Positions 34,966 to 45,954 of a stretch of 64,000 bases of DNA are shown here, piece by piece (within the stretch, counting starts at the first letter, position 1; each line of letters opens with the position of its first letter). The stretch is from contig CM049318.1 of NCBI GenBank assembly GCA_026874595.1, positions 17,718,241 to 17,782,240 of the forward strand, given 5' to 3'. The DNA is from Sipunculus nudus (taxonomy: Eukaryota; Annelida; Sipuncula; Golfingiida; Sipunculidae). The notes under the pieces are model-generated. The model was not told the DNA's origin. It worked only from the letters and a program-made list of their open reading frames with translations, and did not search any database. Position numbers and translations under genes: made by a program.

Positions 34966-35572
34966 AATAAAGTTGTGACTGTGCCTCCAACATGTATGAT
35001 AATAGACAGGGCCCGGAAAGGCCGTCACGCACCGCTGCACACGCCGGCCGCCCACCGTAGGGACCCTGCCGGCACTTGCGGCGACGGCACGTGACTTCGT
35101 GGTTTGGTGAAACACGGCGCGAGATTTGACGAGACTTACAATGCGACCCCTGAATGTGACTGCGAGTGGCCGACGCTATCCGGCGCTGCAGACCATGTGT
35201 CTGTGGCGTAAAAAATGACAGAATTATAGGCATTTCTTTGAATGGTCACGTGTTCTCGTTTCACGAGAACCGATGCAAGATATGACGAGACTTGCGATTG
35301 AATGACTAAGAACTAGACGGATGCTGTCTAACGCCGAAAACCAGACCTTTCTATGGCAAATATCTACAGAGATAGAAGCAGGTAAACTTCGTATTTTCAA
35401 GTTGTCACGTTTTACCCCAAAATTTGGTAACCATGGTAACGGCAGTACAAAGCTACATGTGCGGAGGAATAAGCCAATGTTCCTAGTTTCAGATACCACA
35501 AAAAAATGGTGTCACGTTTAATATTTTTTGAGATATTGCAGAAAAATGATATGTTACAGTGTTTCAGGTACC

Positions 35573-35586
35573 ACGCCCCCTGGTGG
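35573..35586 (-). promoter_or_regulatory. CTCF-like core motif 3
   Basis: Minus strand CCACCAGGGGGCGT, very close to the consensus, same orientation as the others. Confidence 0.45.
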
Positions 35587-36029
35587 CTATTTCCAAAAAA
35601 TGAAAAACTGATTTCGAGATATTTATAAAATAACACAAAATATATCAATTTCAAAGCCATTGTTAAAAAAATGCAACCTGTAGGTCATATTTAATGAAAT
35701 CTCGAAGACTCTCGTTTGACGAGAAACGGTGCGAGATTTTGCAAGATTTTTGATTGGATCACCGAGAACTCACCAAGGGCTACAAGATGCAAAAAAATTG
35801 ACCTCTCCAGCATAAAAACTGACAGAGTTAGAAGCTGAAAACTGCATCTTTTCAAAATTCAAAAGTTTTACCCCAAAAGTAGAGAAATCTGGCAATAGCG
35901 CACTTTGGCACCTATGCGCAAATATAAGCCCATGGACCCCAGTTGAAGGTGCTGTGATGGAAATGGCCCAATGTTTAATAGTTCTGGAGGTATAGCACCA
36001 AAACAAATGTTCATGTTTTTTCATCTGCA

Positions 36030-36043
36030 ACGCCCCCTGGCGG
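36030..36043 (-). promoter_or_regulatory. CTCF-like core motif 4
   Basis: Minus strand CCGCCAGGGGGCGT, same orientation and same flank (CATTTCCAAAA). Confidence 0.38.
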
Positions 36044-36487
36044 CCATTTCCAAAATCTGAAAAAACAATTTCGAGATATTCTTGTGTTACATAAAATATC
36101 TCAGAATCAGTACGATTGCTGCAAATTTGAAAAATATCACGAAATTCCATGATTTCTCCCTAAAAAATTGCGTAACCATGGTAACAGCAAATTTAAGTAA
36201 GCTACATGTCAAAAGAAAGGCCAGGTGATGACGAAAAAAATGAGCTATTGCAGAAGTGGATAAGCCTATTTATGGCGAAGTTATAGTGCAAAAACCGTTA
36301 ACCATACCTGTCGTGACCTTGACCTTTGACCTTTGACCTATTTTTACCAAAAACAATAGGGCACCTAGAAATTATGTTTTTCAACATCCCTGTAAGTTTC
36401 AAGGTGATTGTGGCAAAATTGTGGCCAGGAGAGTGCAGACAAACAAACAGACAAACAGACAAACAGACATACGCAACTGAGCAATAT

Positions 36488-36580
36488 GCTTGCCGAAATC
36501 GAAGATTTCCGGCAAGCAAAAAACAGACAAATGGACATACGCAACTGACCAACATGCTTGCCGGAAATCTTCCGGCAAGC
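36488..36580. repeat. second pair of 68-bp hairpin units
   Basis: Hairpins at 36488-36517 and 36556-36580. The latter is a shortened near-perfect palindrome GCTTGCCGGAAATCTTCCGG. Spacing is again 68 bp. Confidence 0.8.
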
Positions 36581-37417
36581 AACAAAAACAGTATGTGCGC
36601 TACTTTTGATGTCTGCAATAAACAATGTTACTATAGGAACCGTGTGGACATCATAGTAGGGCCCTAGTAGAATGAACGTTCCCGAGTACGAGTACTGAGT
36701 ACTTATAAAGTACTCGAGTACAAATACCGAGTACTCCAAATGTACTCATGTGTACTGTAATGAGTCCTTTCACCAGTTAAACCTAAGACATGTAGTGAAA
36801 ATAAATCATTGTCTTTTGTTTATATCACAATTATATTATAATTTTTTAATGGAATTTCAACTCAAGTTTGAATATTTTACAAGTAACTAATAAAAAATCA
36901 GGAGCAATTAGAGCTACTCCACTTTTATGTAAGAATATTTAGTTTGAACAATCTGATAATTATTATGAGATTTTATTATCAATCAAAAATGTAAGAAATT
37001 AATGATAAAAATATAAAATACTATTGTGGCTAGTCATTTTTTAATCATTTAAAATCAATTACTTAACCAAGCTTATATTTTAATCAATAATAAATTCAAT
37101 AAAGATTCCCTTGTGAACATTCAATTGTTTACATCCCTGTAACATTTTAAATACAAATATAATGATTATTATGTTATAAATTGTCAGTATTCAGTTCAGT
37201 AATAATAAATAAACAAGACCTAATAAAATTGATAATCGTGAAGTATTATCTCATCATTAACAGTTTATTTGAAAAAAGACCTCATGTAATTTACAAAAAA
37301 AAATATTCTATAATGCAAGTCCATATGAGAAAAATCTGATATACTCAATATGAATTGTTGTAATGATCCCTTATGGGTCCCATGTCCTAATTTCTTGAAT
37401 TATATTTCTGTGTGTGC

Positions 37418-37421
<4 letters not shown>

Positions 37422-37470
<49 letters not shown>
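37422..37470. repeat. (TA)n tract
   Basis: About 49 bp, left flank of the LTR-like insertion. Confidence 0.95.
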
Positions 37471-37471
<1 letters not shown>

Positions 37472-37476
<5 letters not shown>

Positions 37477-38204
37477 CCTGGGGACTCACCCGGACATCAT
37501 AAGATGACGCCACGAAGTGATGTAACCACCACCGTTTCCACGTTTATGGATCCACCTGCTATCAGTGACTACTGACGCGCTTTTAGAAGCATAAACACTA
37601 TTCTGGGACCATTCAGTACGGGTTTTGCAGAACTGACGGTGCTATTGTTTCTCTCCAGCAAAACCACCAACTTCTGTGGTTTCCACCTATTGTTGGATGC
37701 CAATAAAACGAACTCGCCTGCAGTAGGAGGCGGGACTATCAATTTTGCTACGGCACGTTAATGTTTTCCCCGGGGACCGTGGCCGTGGGATCTTGGTCCC
37801 CAAGCCCACGGGATGCCATGAACTACGATATGTATTTTCTTATGTAGGAAGAAGAGAGACTTAATTTTTTTTCTGGTGCCACATGGATTAATACAGGACT
37901 TCAATTTTGTTTGTGCCCTAACCATGTGTTGAAGATGGGCCTCAGTTTCTCATATACCGGATTCAGTTAAGTATTTAGTTGCAGTTCGTTATTTAGAGAC
38001 TCAGTTTTTCTTCAGAGACTTTGTTATCAATTGCTTTATGTATTGACTATTATATTATTTGTGTACGAATGTAAATATTGTAATATATTAATAGAGCACT
38101 GTTTTTGCACCCATATTTTGGTTACGTATTCATTTGAAGAGAGCGTGTCTGAGCATATATGTTACGGTTCGGCCTGAGTTGTGTTTGGTGTAAAAAGAGA
38201 CCGT

Positions 38205-38208
<4 letters not shown>
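37472..38208 (+). mobile_element. possible solo LTR inserted in a TA tract
   Basis: 737 bp that starts TGTTGCC, ends CGTAACA (TG...CA) and sits between two TA tracts, as if inserted into one array with an ATAT target. GC content exceeds the surroundings. It contains AATATATTAATAGAGCACTG near 38080. A second TGTTACGG near 38160 forms an inverted pair with the terminal CCGTAACA. No internal retroelement sequence is seen. Confidence 0.35.
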
Positions 38209-38248
<40 letters not shown>

Positions 38249-38270
38249 GTATATATATATATATATATAT
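38209..38270. repeat. (TA)n tract
   Basis: About 62 bp with TTTATA and TGTATA interruptions, right flank of the LTR-like insertion. Confidence 0.95.
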
Positions 38271-38404
38271 TGTGTCAATTTGCATGCGATGAGAGTTTTT
38301 GAACCCCAACCCCCCAACACACACACACACACAACGTTACCAATAGATATGTATGTATGTATGTATACATGTATTCATGTATTAATGTAGGTATCATTTG
38401 TGAA

Positions 38405-38695
38405 AACGGCTTCTGTGGCTCAAGGGTAGAGCGCAGGACTCGGGAGATCGTGGGTTCCAATCTCAGCCAAGGCGGTGAGGTTTTTCACGGTCGGCACCTA
38501 CTCAGGATGAGCGCTCTGCAGGCTTAATAGGAAGGCTGTGCCCCACAGCCACAATCACTCACATACGAGTGCGTCTTTGAGGGGCTCATCGGTGTTATGA
38601 CCCAGCAATGGGAATGAACACACATCCAGGACCCGCAGGTGCGGAACACCCTGGGCTTGGGTAACACCAGGACACAAAATAAAAAATATAATTAT
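38405..38695 (+). mobile_element. tRNA-derived SINE, copy A
   Basis: Contains a polymerase III A box TGGCTCAAGGG (38416-38426) and B box GGTTCCAATCT (38453-38463) at tRNA-like spacing. A body with GGCTGTGCCCCACAGCC follows, then GACCCGCAGGTGCGG and an A-rich tail. Confidence 0.7.
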
Positions 38696-39977
38696 AGGAA
38701 GCGAGTGCTACCGCCCTGTCAAGTAGTCCCAACCCGAAATGGAAACGCTGCAGACCTAGATACTTAGGTTAATAATTAGAGAAGTCAGCAATAAAAAAAA
38801 ACGGAGGCGGTTACATCCACCAAAAAAGGTTAAAAGAGTATCATTTGTGTATAAATATAAAATATAATTATTGTGTGTGTGTTCATACTGAAGTACTAAA
38901 TAGTAGTCATTCAAGTACTCAGCATTCAGCATAAAAAATGCAGGCGGTTACCTCCACCAAAAAAGGTAAAGAAAAGTATCATTTGTGCATAAATATAAAA
39001 TATTATCATCATGTGCACATACTGAAGTACTCAATAGTAGTCATCCAAGTACTCTTTCTTTTCATTGAGTACTTACATCTTACTCGAGTATTAGTATGAG
39101 TCATTTTGAAGAAAGTACTCAAGTACGATTACTGAGTTCTCTAAAAAGTACTCATTAATACGAGAACTTCGAGTACAGGTACTTTTGAACCAAACCCTGG
39201 TAGACATAAACCAGTTCTGATGGAACCAAGCGGTGTTTAAATTAACATCAAATGAGGGACCTTGTTTACTAAGCTAAGTAATCACGTTAACATCTAAACA
39301 CGATACCATATGTTTATGCACAATAGATTATAAAAACAATCATATGGTTATACTCCTTACTTAAACATGACATAAAATAACTAAGTCACAGTCCTCTGGT
39401 GACCCCCCCTTGAGGATTTGCCTCATTTCGTACCCTGTTCGTATCAAAGTTCCTCCTAACAAAACACGTTTTAGCACGTATTAGCTGAATATTACGCTCC
39501 TCAGGCAGCGGTTTTACACTACAGTCCTCCCGTCATCGTCTCGTGTAACCGCTGCATGGTACGGCAATGTTCTTTTGACAATAACAAGAGGGTACACACA
39601 AAGCACAAGCGTAATCAGACAATTGACAGCGTGGCAAACCATTTGTGCACCCAGTAAAAAAAATGAAGACAGACACCCGCTCTCGTGGTATTGATTACAT
39701 CGGGACACGGGCTCTCACAGGTCTGATTCTTGGCTATATATATATCAGAGCGAGTGTTATCGGATCTACAAGAGCATATTTAAAATTTCACATAGCAAGC
39801 TTTTAATGATCTGATTACTGTGGGCACCCTGGTGTTTCTACTCAGAACACTTTACCAGACGAAGCAGCGGATACGCAAAATGATGTATTACCGACAAGTG
39901 AGGAGATTAGCGTGATATTTATCATAAAACTACTAAATCAATCAATAAAAATGTTATGATGCACTTATAATCATTAC

Positions 39978-40118
39978 CGGGACAAAGCATCTGGTTTTCG
40001 CAGAGTTCTTCTTCTGTCAGTGGTATAGCAGAACAATTGCCTTGGATGCAGTGCCGCTGTCTCTTTCGTTTTGCCTCCTCACACTCCCCTTCACAGTTAT
40101 TCCATCTTGTCCATTCAC
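39978..40118 (-). CDS. TSP1 exon, block A copy
   Basis: 141 nt, acceptor CCCTAG and donor CCCG|GTAATG, phase 1-1. It reads EWTRWNNCEGECEEAKRKRQ, HCIQGNCSAIPL, ELCENQMLCPG. Six cysteines are present, but the CSxxCGxG turn is replaced by CEGECEEAKRKR, a divergent basic/acidic insert shared with the block B copy. Acceptor and frame are intact here, unlike in B. Confidence 0.87.
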
Positions 40119-40851
40119 CTAGGGTCACTGAGGAAAATGTTAACAGGGCTTATTTTTGTTATTAATATTTTTGTTTTGTTTTAATCCATCCAGATATTAT
40201 TTGGACTATGCCCCTTAATAGGCAATACTAGTGCAAATTTAACTGTTATCAACTTTCTCACATAAAAAAAATGGTTTCCAGGTTCTTACACTTCAAATAA
40301 TTATCATATCAATATTTTACAGCATGACTCTCTGTTTATTTGTTCAATATCTATATATAAATACCCATTTTCAGTCCTTTTTTTCAAGATCTGTGCCTGG
40401 TTTAATCACTGATAACTGTATATTTACATTTTAATTGCACTTATTCTCTGGAATACGTTGTAAAATTTAAAATAACACTTTTATATGCTGGACAGGGGAA
40501 GTTCAAAAACAGAAGCCTGTAAAGTTATGGAATATAAGAAATATAGATGAGTATGCTCAGCTAATATTCAGTCAGAACCTTTTAGTCGGGAATTGATAAT
40601 TCGGTATTTAGTATAACCCGGATATACCTTGAGATCGGATTCCCTCCATTATATTTTTTTGCGTAATCCTGCACCGGCATCTTTGCAGAGAGAACCAACT
40701 TCCTCAATTACGATAAACGTTATCCACGTAATCTTTGTCAATACGGTGACTGAAGCGGTGAATCTCAGAGGAATCACTGGACTGGGTCTTATTATTCGAA
40801 ATCATGCCAACCCTAAGTTCTTGGGTGCACCCCGGCGGGTCTACGCATCTC

Positions 40852-40872
40852 CCCCCCCCCCCCCCCCCCCCC
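40852..40872. repeat. poly-C run, copy A
   Basis: About 21 C. The duplicate at 45137-45152 has about 16. Confidence 0.9.
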
Positions 40873-41276
40873 GCGTGCTTTTTCTTAATAGTGAATTGTC
40901 TTTGATGGTCTCCTCCGCTTGAACGGTATCTTACAGCATCTTTCGTCAATGCTATAACAGTAATTTTGCCATCTCCTAAAATTTCTCTGAGTTTAGCGGT
41001 CGGATGGAATTTGCAATTCTAAGTGGGTATTCACTACTCAGAAATACATCATTAGACACTTCAATGTAACTGCAACCAAATATCCAAGTTCTTTTGTTTT
41101 TATATGATTTTAAAGGGAATCATACGAAGCTACGCAATATTTGAAAATTTATGACGCCTTAAGAAACGACAGGACTATGCTCTACATGTTATAATTTGTT
41201 AAATACATGATATCTGTAAAATCATGCAGTTAAAATATGGCATTTTTTATCTCTGCTGCATTTTGCTTTACAATAC

Positions 41277-41402
41277 CTGGGCATTCACATTTTCCAACAT
41301 CAGTATCACTACCCACGCAGTTGACTCCCCGGCAGGTTCTTATCCTGTCACGTTCGCATGATGAAGAGCACGGACTCCATTTCGCCCATTCTGCCCAAAT
41401 AC
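41277..41402 (-). CDS. TSP1 exon, block A copy
   Basis: 126 nt, acceptor TCGAAG and donor CCAG|GTATTG, phase 1-1, encoding IWAEWAKWSPCSSSC and RTCRGVNCVG with six cysteines. It is identical by eye to the block B exon. This identity lies within the part of the A/B duplication that is almost unchanged. Confidence 0.87.
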
Positions 41403-41570
41403 CTTCGAGTTAAATAAGAAAACATACAGTAAACCTTAGATCATACCTTAATAGCTGTCAAAATATTCTTATGCATGATTGTTTTGTCATTTTAGTTTGA
41501 CCAGTAATAATTATTTTACCTGAGTTATATATGATTTAAAATGAAAATCACATATATATGTGTAATATCA

Positions 41571-41661
41571 TTGATGCAGAATTCCGTTTTATTACATGTG
41601 CGAGTCTGGAGTCCTTGTCCACATGTTTTAGAGCATTCACCCCAGGCTAACCAGCTGTTGT
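41571..41661 (-). pseudogene. truncated TSP1 exon in block A
   Basis: Same content as the block B copy: acceptor GAAAG, SWLAWGECSKTCGQG, RTCNKTEFC, then loss of the 3' half in TATATATGTG sequence with no donor. It lies 169 bp upstream, in gene orientation, of the intact exon 41277-41402. Confidence 0.65.
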
Positions 41662-42722
41662 CTTTCAAGAAATATAATCCAATTTATAACAACAGAGGTT
41701 GAAGCCTATAATAGAAGTGAAATGTCAATACGAGCCTCGAATACTAAAAACATTAAATTGAACTATGAATGATATGTTACCATAGACAAATTAGGGAGGC
41801 ACTGTCTGAAGGTCATTATTGAAGTTGAGTGGATATTGTTTAGGTCATTACATTTGGAAGGAAATGTGACCTACTGAGCTAACCTATTCGGAGAGCGGGA
41901 TCGCTCAGTTGTTGTAAAATAAATGTGTAGGGGACCCTGATTTGATTACTTTAGCAAATGAGATAGATAAACATAAGCTGTAGGTGTTGATTAATTGGTA
42001 GTAATTCGGCATTTAATTTTTAGTTAGAATCTTTTTATTTTGTTTGAGTTACATCAGTCAGAGCATGTTTAATACTGCCATTGTTTTGTAGATATGTGTA
42101 ATTAAATATTTGGATACCTGTTTGTGTTGGACCCAACGCGGACGATTGGGTCTAAGGGGGAAGGAATATGGCGAACACCCGAGGGTACGCTTTGACAGGT
42201 ACGAGTAGAGTATGCTGAACTTGGTTAAGTACGAAGTGACGAGGAAGCGAAGAATGCTGGACAGAAGTGTGATCATTATGGTGACCGATCAGGACAGTAA
42301 AACATAGAAAAAGATTAAGAACAAGCGTGTCAAAGCCGTGTGAACTGTACATCGTGGAAGTATCGGAATTGAAAAAATACATTGGTAAGTAGTACGGGCC
42401 GTGACATTTCGAGGTCACTCGACACGGGCTTGATTTAAATCTCAGCCCGCCTCGAATTTCTATGAACACGGCGTCCTGGCCCCTCCTATGGAAGTAGGCA
42501 CTGGGTCCCGTGTATAGACTAATATTGTAACTATCCTATTGAACAAACCGAGACCTAATAAAATTGATAATCGTGAAATATTATCTCATCATAAACAGTT
42601 TATTTGAAAAATAAGAGTTTTTGAACCCCCCCCCCAACACACACACACAAAATGTTACCAATAGATATGTATGTATGTATGTATACATGTATTCATGTAT
42701 ATATGTAGGTATCATTTGTGAC

Positions 42723-43010
42723 AACGGCTTCTGTGGCTCAGGGGTAGGGCGCAGGACTCGGGAGATCGTGGATTCCAATCTCAGCCAAGGCGGTGAGGTT
42801 TTTCACGGTCGGCACCCACTCAGGATGAGCGCTCTGCAGGCTTAATAGGAAAGCTGTGCCCCACAGCCACGATCGGTCATATACGAGTGCGTCTTTGGGG
42901 GGCTCATCGGTGTTATGCCCCAGTAATGGAGATTAACACACATCCAGGACCCGCAGGTGCGGTACACACCGGGCCTGGGTGACACCAGGATACAAAATAA
43001 AAAATATAAT
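42723..43010 (+). mobile_element. tRNA-derived SINE, copy B
   Basis: A box TGGCTCAGGGG at 42733-42743. The B box is damaged (GATTCCAATCT). Otherwise as copy A, as expected for a passenger of the block duplication. Confidence 0.7.
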
Positions 43011-44261
43011 GATAGAAAGCGAGTGCTACCGCCCTGTCAAGTAGTCCCAAATCGAAATGGAAACGCTGCAGACATAGATACTTAGGTTAATAATTAGAGA
43101 AGTCAGCAATAACAAAAATGGAGGCGGTTACATCCACCAAAAAAGGTTAAAAAAGTATAATTTGTGTATAGATATAAAATATAATCATTGTGTGTGTGTT
43201 CATACTGAAGTACTAAATAGTAGTCATTCAAGTACTCAGCATTCAGCATTAAAAAATGGAGGCGGTTACCTCCACCAAAAAAGGTAAAGAAAAGTATCAT
43301 TTGTGTATAAATATCAAATATTATCATCATGTGCACATACTGAAGTACTCAATAGTAGTCATCCAAGTACTCTTTTCAATGAGTACTTACATCTTACTCG
43401 AGTATTAGTATGAGTCATTTTGAAGAAAGTACTCAAGTACGATTACTGAGTTCTCTAAAAAGTACTCATTAATACGAGAACTTCGAGTGCAGGTACTTTT
43501 GAACCAAACCCTGGTAGACATAAACCAGTTCTGATGGAACCAAACTGTGTTTAAATTAACATCAAATGAGGGACCTTGTTTACTAAGCTAAGTTATCACG
43601 TTAACATCTAAACACGATACCATATGTTTATGCACAATAAATTATAAAAACAATCATATGGTTATACTCCTTACTTAAACATGACATAAAATAACTAAGT
43701 CACAGTCCTCATTTTGTACCCTGTTCGTATCAAAGTTCCTTCTAACAAAACACGTTTTAGCAAGTATCAGCTGAATATTACGCTCCTCAGGCAGCGGTTT
43801 TACACTACAGTCCTCCCGTCATCGTCTCGTGTAACTGCTGCATGGAACGGCAATGTTCTTTTGATAATAACAAGAGGGTACGCACAAAGCACAAGCGTAG
43901 TCAGACAATTAACAGCGTGGCAAATTATTGTGCATCCAGTAAAAAAATGAAGACAGACACCCGCTCTCGTGGTATTGATTACATCGGGACACGGGCTCTC
44001 ACAGGTCTGATTCTTGGCTATATATATATCAGAGCGGGTGTTATCGGATCTTCAAGACCATATTTAAAATTTCACATAGCAAGCTTTCAATGATCTGATT
44101 ACTGTGGGCACCCTGGTGTTTCTACTCAGAACACTTTACCAGACGAAGCAGCGGATACGCAAAATGATGTATTACCGGCAAGTAAGGAGATTAGCGTGAT
44201 TTATATCATAAAACTACTAAATCAATCAATTAAAATGTTATGATGCACTTATTATCATTAC

Positions 44262-44402
44262 CGGGACAAAGGGTCTGGTTTTCGCAGAGTTCTTCTTCTG
44301 TTAGTGGTAAAGCAGAACAATTGCCTTGAATGCAGTGCCGCTGTCTCTTTCGTTTTGCCTCCTCACACTCCCCTTCACAGTTATTCCATCTTGTCCATTC
44401 AC
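44262..44402 (-). CDS. TSP1 exon, block B copy, splice acceptor displaced by one base
   Basis: Homologous to 39978-40118: EWTRWNNCEGECEEAKRKR, HCIQGNCSALPLTEEELC, six cysteines, donor CCCG|GTAATG. The acceptor differs. The paralogue has CCCTAG|GTGAATGG, but here the sequence is CCCTAAGTGAATGG, so the only AG at that point lies one base further in. Using it gives a 140-nt exon and shifts the frame. The protein sequence is otherwise intact with a few conservative changes. It may be skipped, frameshifted, or an allelic variant. Confidence 0.7.
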
Positions 44403-45136
44403 TTAGGGTCACTGAGGAAAATGTTAACAGGGCTTATTTTTGCCATATTCATATTTTTGTTTTGTTTTAATCCATCCAGATATTATTTGGACTATGCCCC
44501 TTAATAGGCAATACTAGTGCAAATTTAACTGTGATCAACTTTCTCACATAACAAAAATGGTTTCCAGGTTCTTAAACTTCAAATAATTATCATATCATTA
44601 TTTTTACAGCATGACTCTCTGTTTATTTGTTCAATATCTATATATAAATACCCATTTTCAGTCCTTTTTTCCAGATCTGTGCCTGATATAATCACTGATA
44701 ACTGTATATTGACATTTTAATTGCACTTATTCTCTGGAATACGTTGTAAAATTTAAAATAACATTTTTATATGCTGGGCAGGGGAAGTTCAAAAACAGAA
44801 GCCTGTAAAGTTATGGAATATAAGAAATATAGATGAGTATGCTCAGCTAATATTCAGTCAGAACCTTTTAGTCGGGAATTGATAATTCGGTATTTAGTAT
44901 AACCCGGATATACCTTGAGATCGGATTCCCTCCATTATATTTTTTTGCGTAATCCTGCACCGGCATCTTTGCAGAGAGAACCAACTTCCTCAATTACGAT
45001 AAACGTTATCCACGTAATCTTTGTCAATACGGTGACTGAAGCGGTGAATCTCAGAGGAATCACTGGACTGGGTCTTATTATTCGAAATCATGCCAACCCT
45101 AAGTTCTTGGGTGCACCCCGGCGGGTCTACGCATCT

Positions 45137-45152
45137 CCCCCCCCCCCCCCCC
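45137..45152. repeat. poly-C run, copy B
   Basis: About 16 C at the position matching 40852. One of the few differences in the highly similar half. Confidence 0.9.
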
Positions 45153-45569
45153 GCGTGCTTTTTCTTAATAGTGAATTGTCTTTGATGGTCTCCTCCGCTT
45201 GAACGGTATCTTACAGCATCTTTCGTCAATGCTATAATAATAATTTTGCCATCTCCTAAAATTTCTCTGAGTTTAGCGGTCGGATGGAATTTGCAATTCT
45301 AAGTGGGTATTCACTACTCAGAAATACATCATTAGACACTTCAATGTAACTGCAACCAAATATCCAAGTTCTTTTGTTTTTATATGATTTTAAAGGGAAT
45401 CATACGAAGCTACGCAATATTTGAAAATTTATGACGCCTTAAGAAACGACAGGACTATGCTCTACATGTTATAATTTGTTAAATACATGATATTATAAAA
45501 ACCTCTCTGTAAAATCATGCAGTTAAAATATGGCATTTTTTATCTCTGCTGCATTTTGCTTTACAATAC

Positions 45570-45695
45570 CTGGGCATTCACATTTTCCAACATCAGTATC
45601 ACTACCCACGCAGTTGACTCCCCGGCAGGTTCTTATCCTGTCACGTTCGCATGATGAAGAGCACGGACTCCATTTCGCCCATTCTGCCCAAATAC
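45570..45695 (-). CDS. TSP1 exon, block B copy
   Basis: 126 nt, acceptor TCGAAG and donor CCAG|GTATTG, phase 1-1. It encodes IWAEWAKWSPCSSSCERDR, RTCRGVNCVG, ending KCECPG. It has six cysteines with a short C5-C6 spacing (CEC). By eye it is identical to the exon at 41277-41402. Confidence 0.87.
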
Positions 45696-45863
45696 CTTCG
45701 AGTTAAATAAGAAAACATACAGTAAACCTTAGATCATACCTTAATAGCTGTCAAAATATTCTTATGCATGATTGTTTTGTCATTTTAGTTTGACCAGTAA
45801 TAATTATTTTACCTGAGTTATATATGATTTAAAATGAAAATCACATATATATGTGTAATATCA

Positions 45864-45954
45864 TTGATGCAGAATTCCGTTTTATTACATGTGCGAGTCT
45901 GGAGTCCTTGTCCACATGTTTTAGAGCATTCACCCCAGGCTAACCAGCTGTTGT
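45864..45954 (-). pseudogene. truncated TSP1 exon in block B
   Basis: After a GAAAG acceptor the frame reads SWLAWGECSKTCGQGLQTRTC and NKTEFCIND, then runs into an ATATATATGTG stretch. Only the first four cysteines remain and no good donor follows. Homologous to the better kept pseudo-exon at 55.5 kb and apparently identical to the copy at 41.6 kb, so the truncation predates the A/B duplication or was spread by conversion. Confidence 0.65.

Larger units (their letters stand above)
33085..36590 (+). repeat. composite repeat block in the large intron
   Basis: A ~330-bp unit (CATGGTRACRGCAAA, AAGCTACATRTCAAAAGAAAGG, GCAAAAACCGTTAACC, GACCTTGACC, AACAATAGGG) appears at 33113-33440 and 36140-36440 at high similarity, and at 34590-34930 more diverged. 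Between these lie satellite-like units, CAGACAGA stretches, four CTCF-like motifs and hairpin units. Confidence 0.75.
36657..39199. mobile_element. GAGTACT-rich element with CAGGGTTTGG-type end (hAT-like, non-autonomous)
   Basis: The left part has CCGAGTACGAGTACTGAGTAC and the right part, on the other strand, CAGGGTTTGGTTCAAAAGTACC then CTGTACTCGAAG. Both ends carry repeated GAGTAC palindromes and GAAAGTAC-type motifs in inverted orientation. A diverged copy spans about 52446-54772 and a shortened one about 42556-43515. Target-site duplications are not clear. Confidence 0.5.
36590..42556. repeat. block A: exon-carrying segmental repeat
   Basis: From 37217 to 42556 this is the first copy of a tandem duplication (second copy 42556-46850). 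The stretch from 36590 also matches block C from 52376. It contains a GAGTACT-rich inverted-end element, a SINE, two intact TSP1 exons and one truncated TSP1 exon. Unlike B it keeps a ~1-kb stretch (37290-38287) that also has a counterpart in C. Confidence 0.85.

Noticed and set aside
34868-36580. CRISPR-like spacing of repeats
   Set aside because: Only two units per cluster, eukaryotic context, and the spacers are themselves repeated.
38405-38480. Functional tRNA gene
   Set aside because: A and B boxes are present, but the arms do not form a convincing cloverleaf and the sequence continues as a repeat body, so it is a SINE head.
40629-45202. Similar open frames 40629-40922 and 44915-45202
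   Set aside because: They run through the poly-C tract and differ only by its length, and have no domain features.
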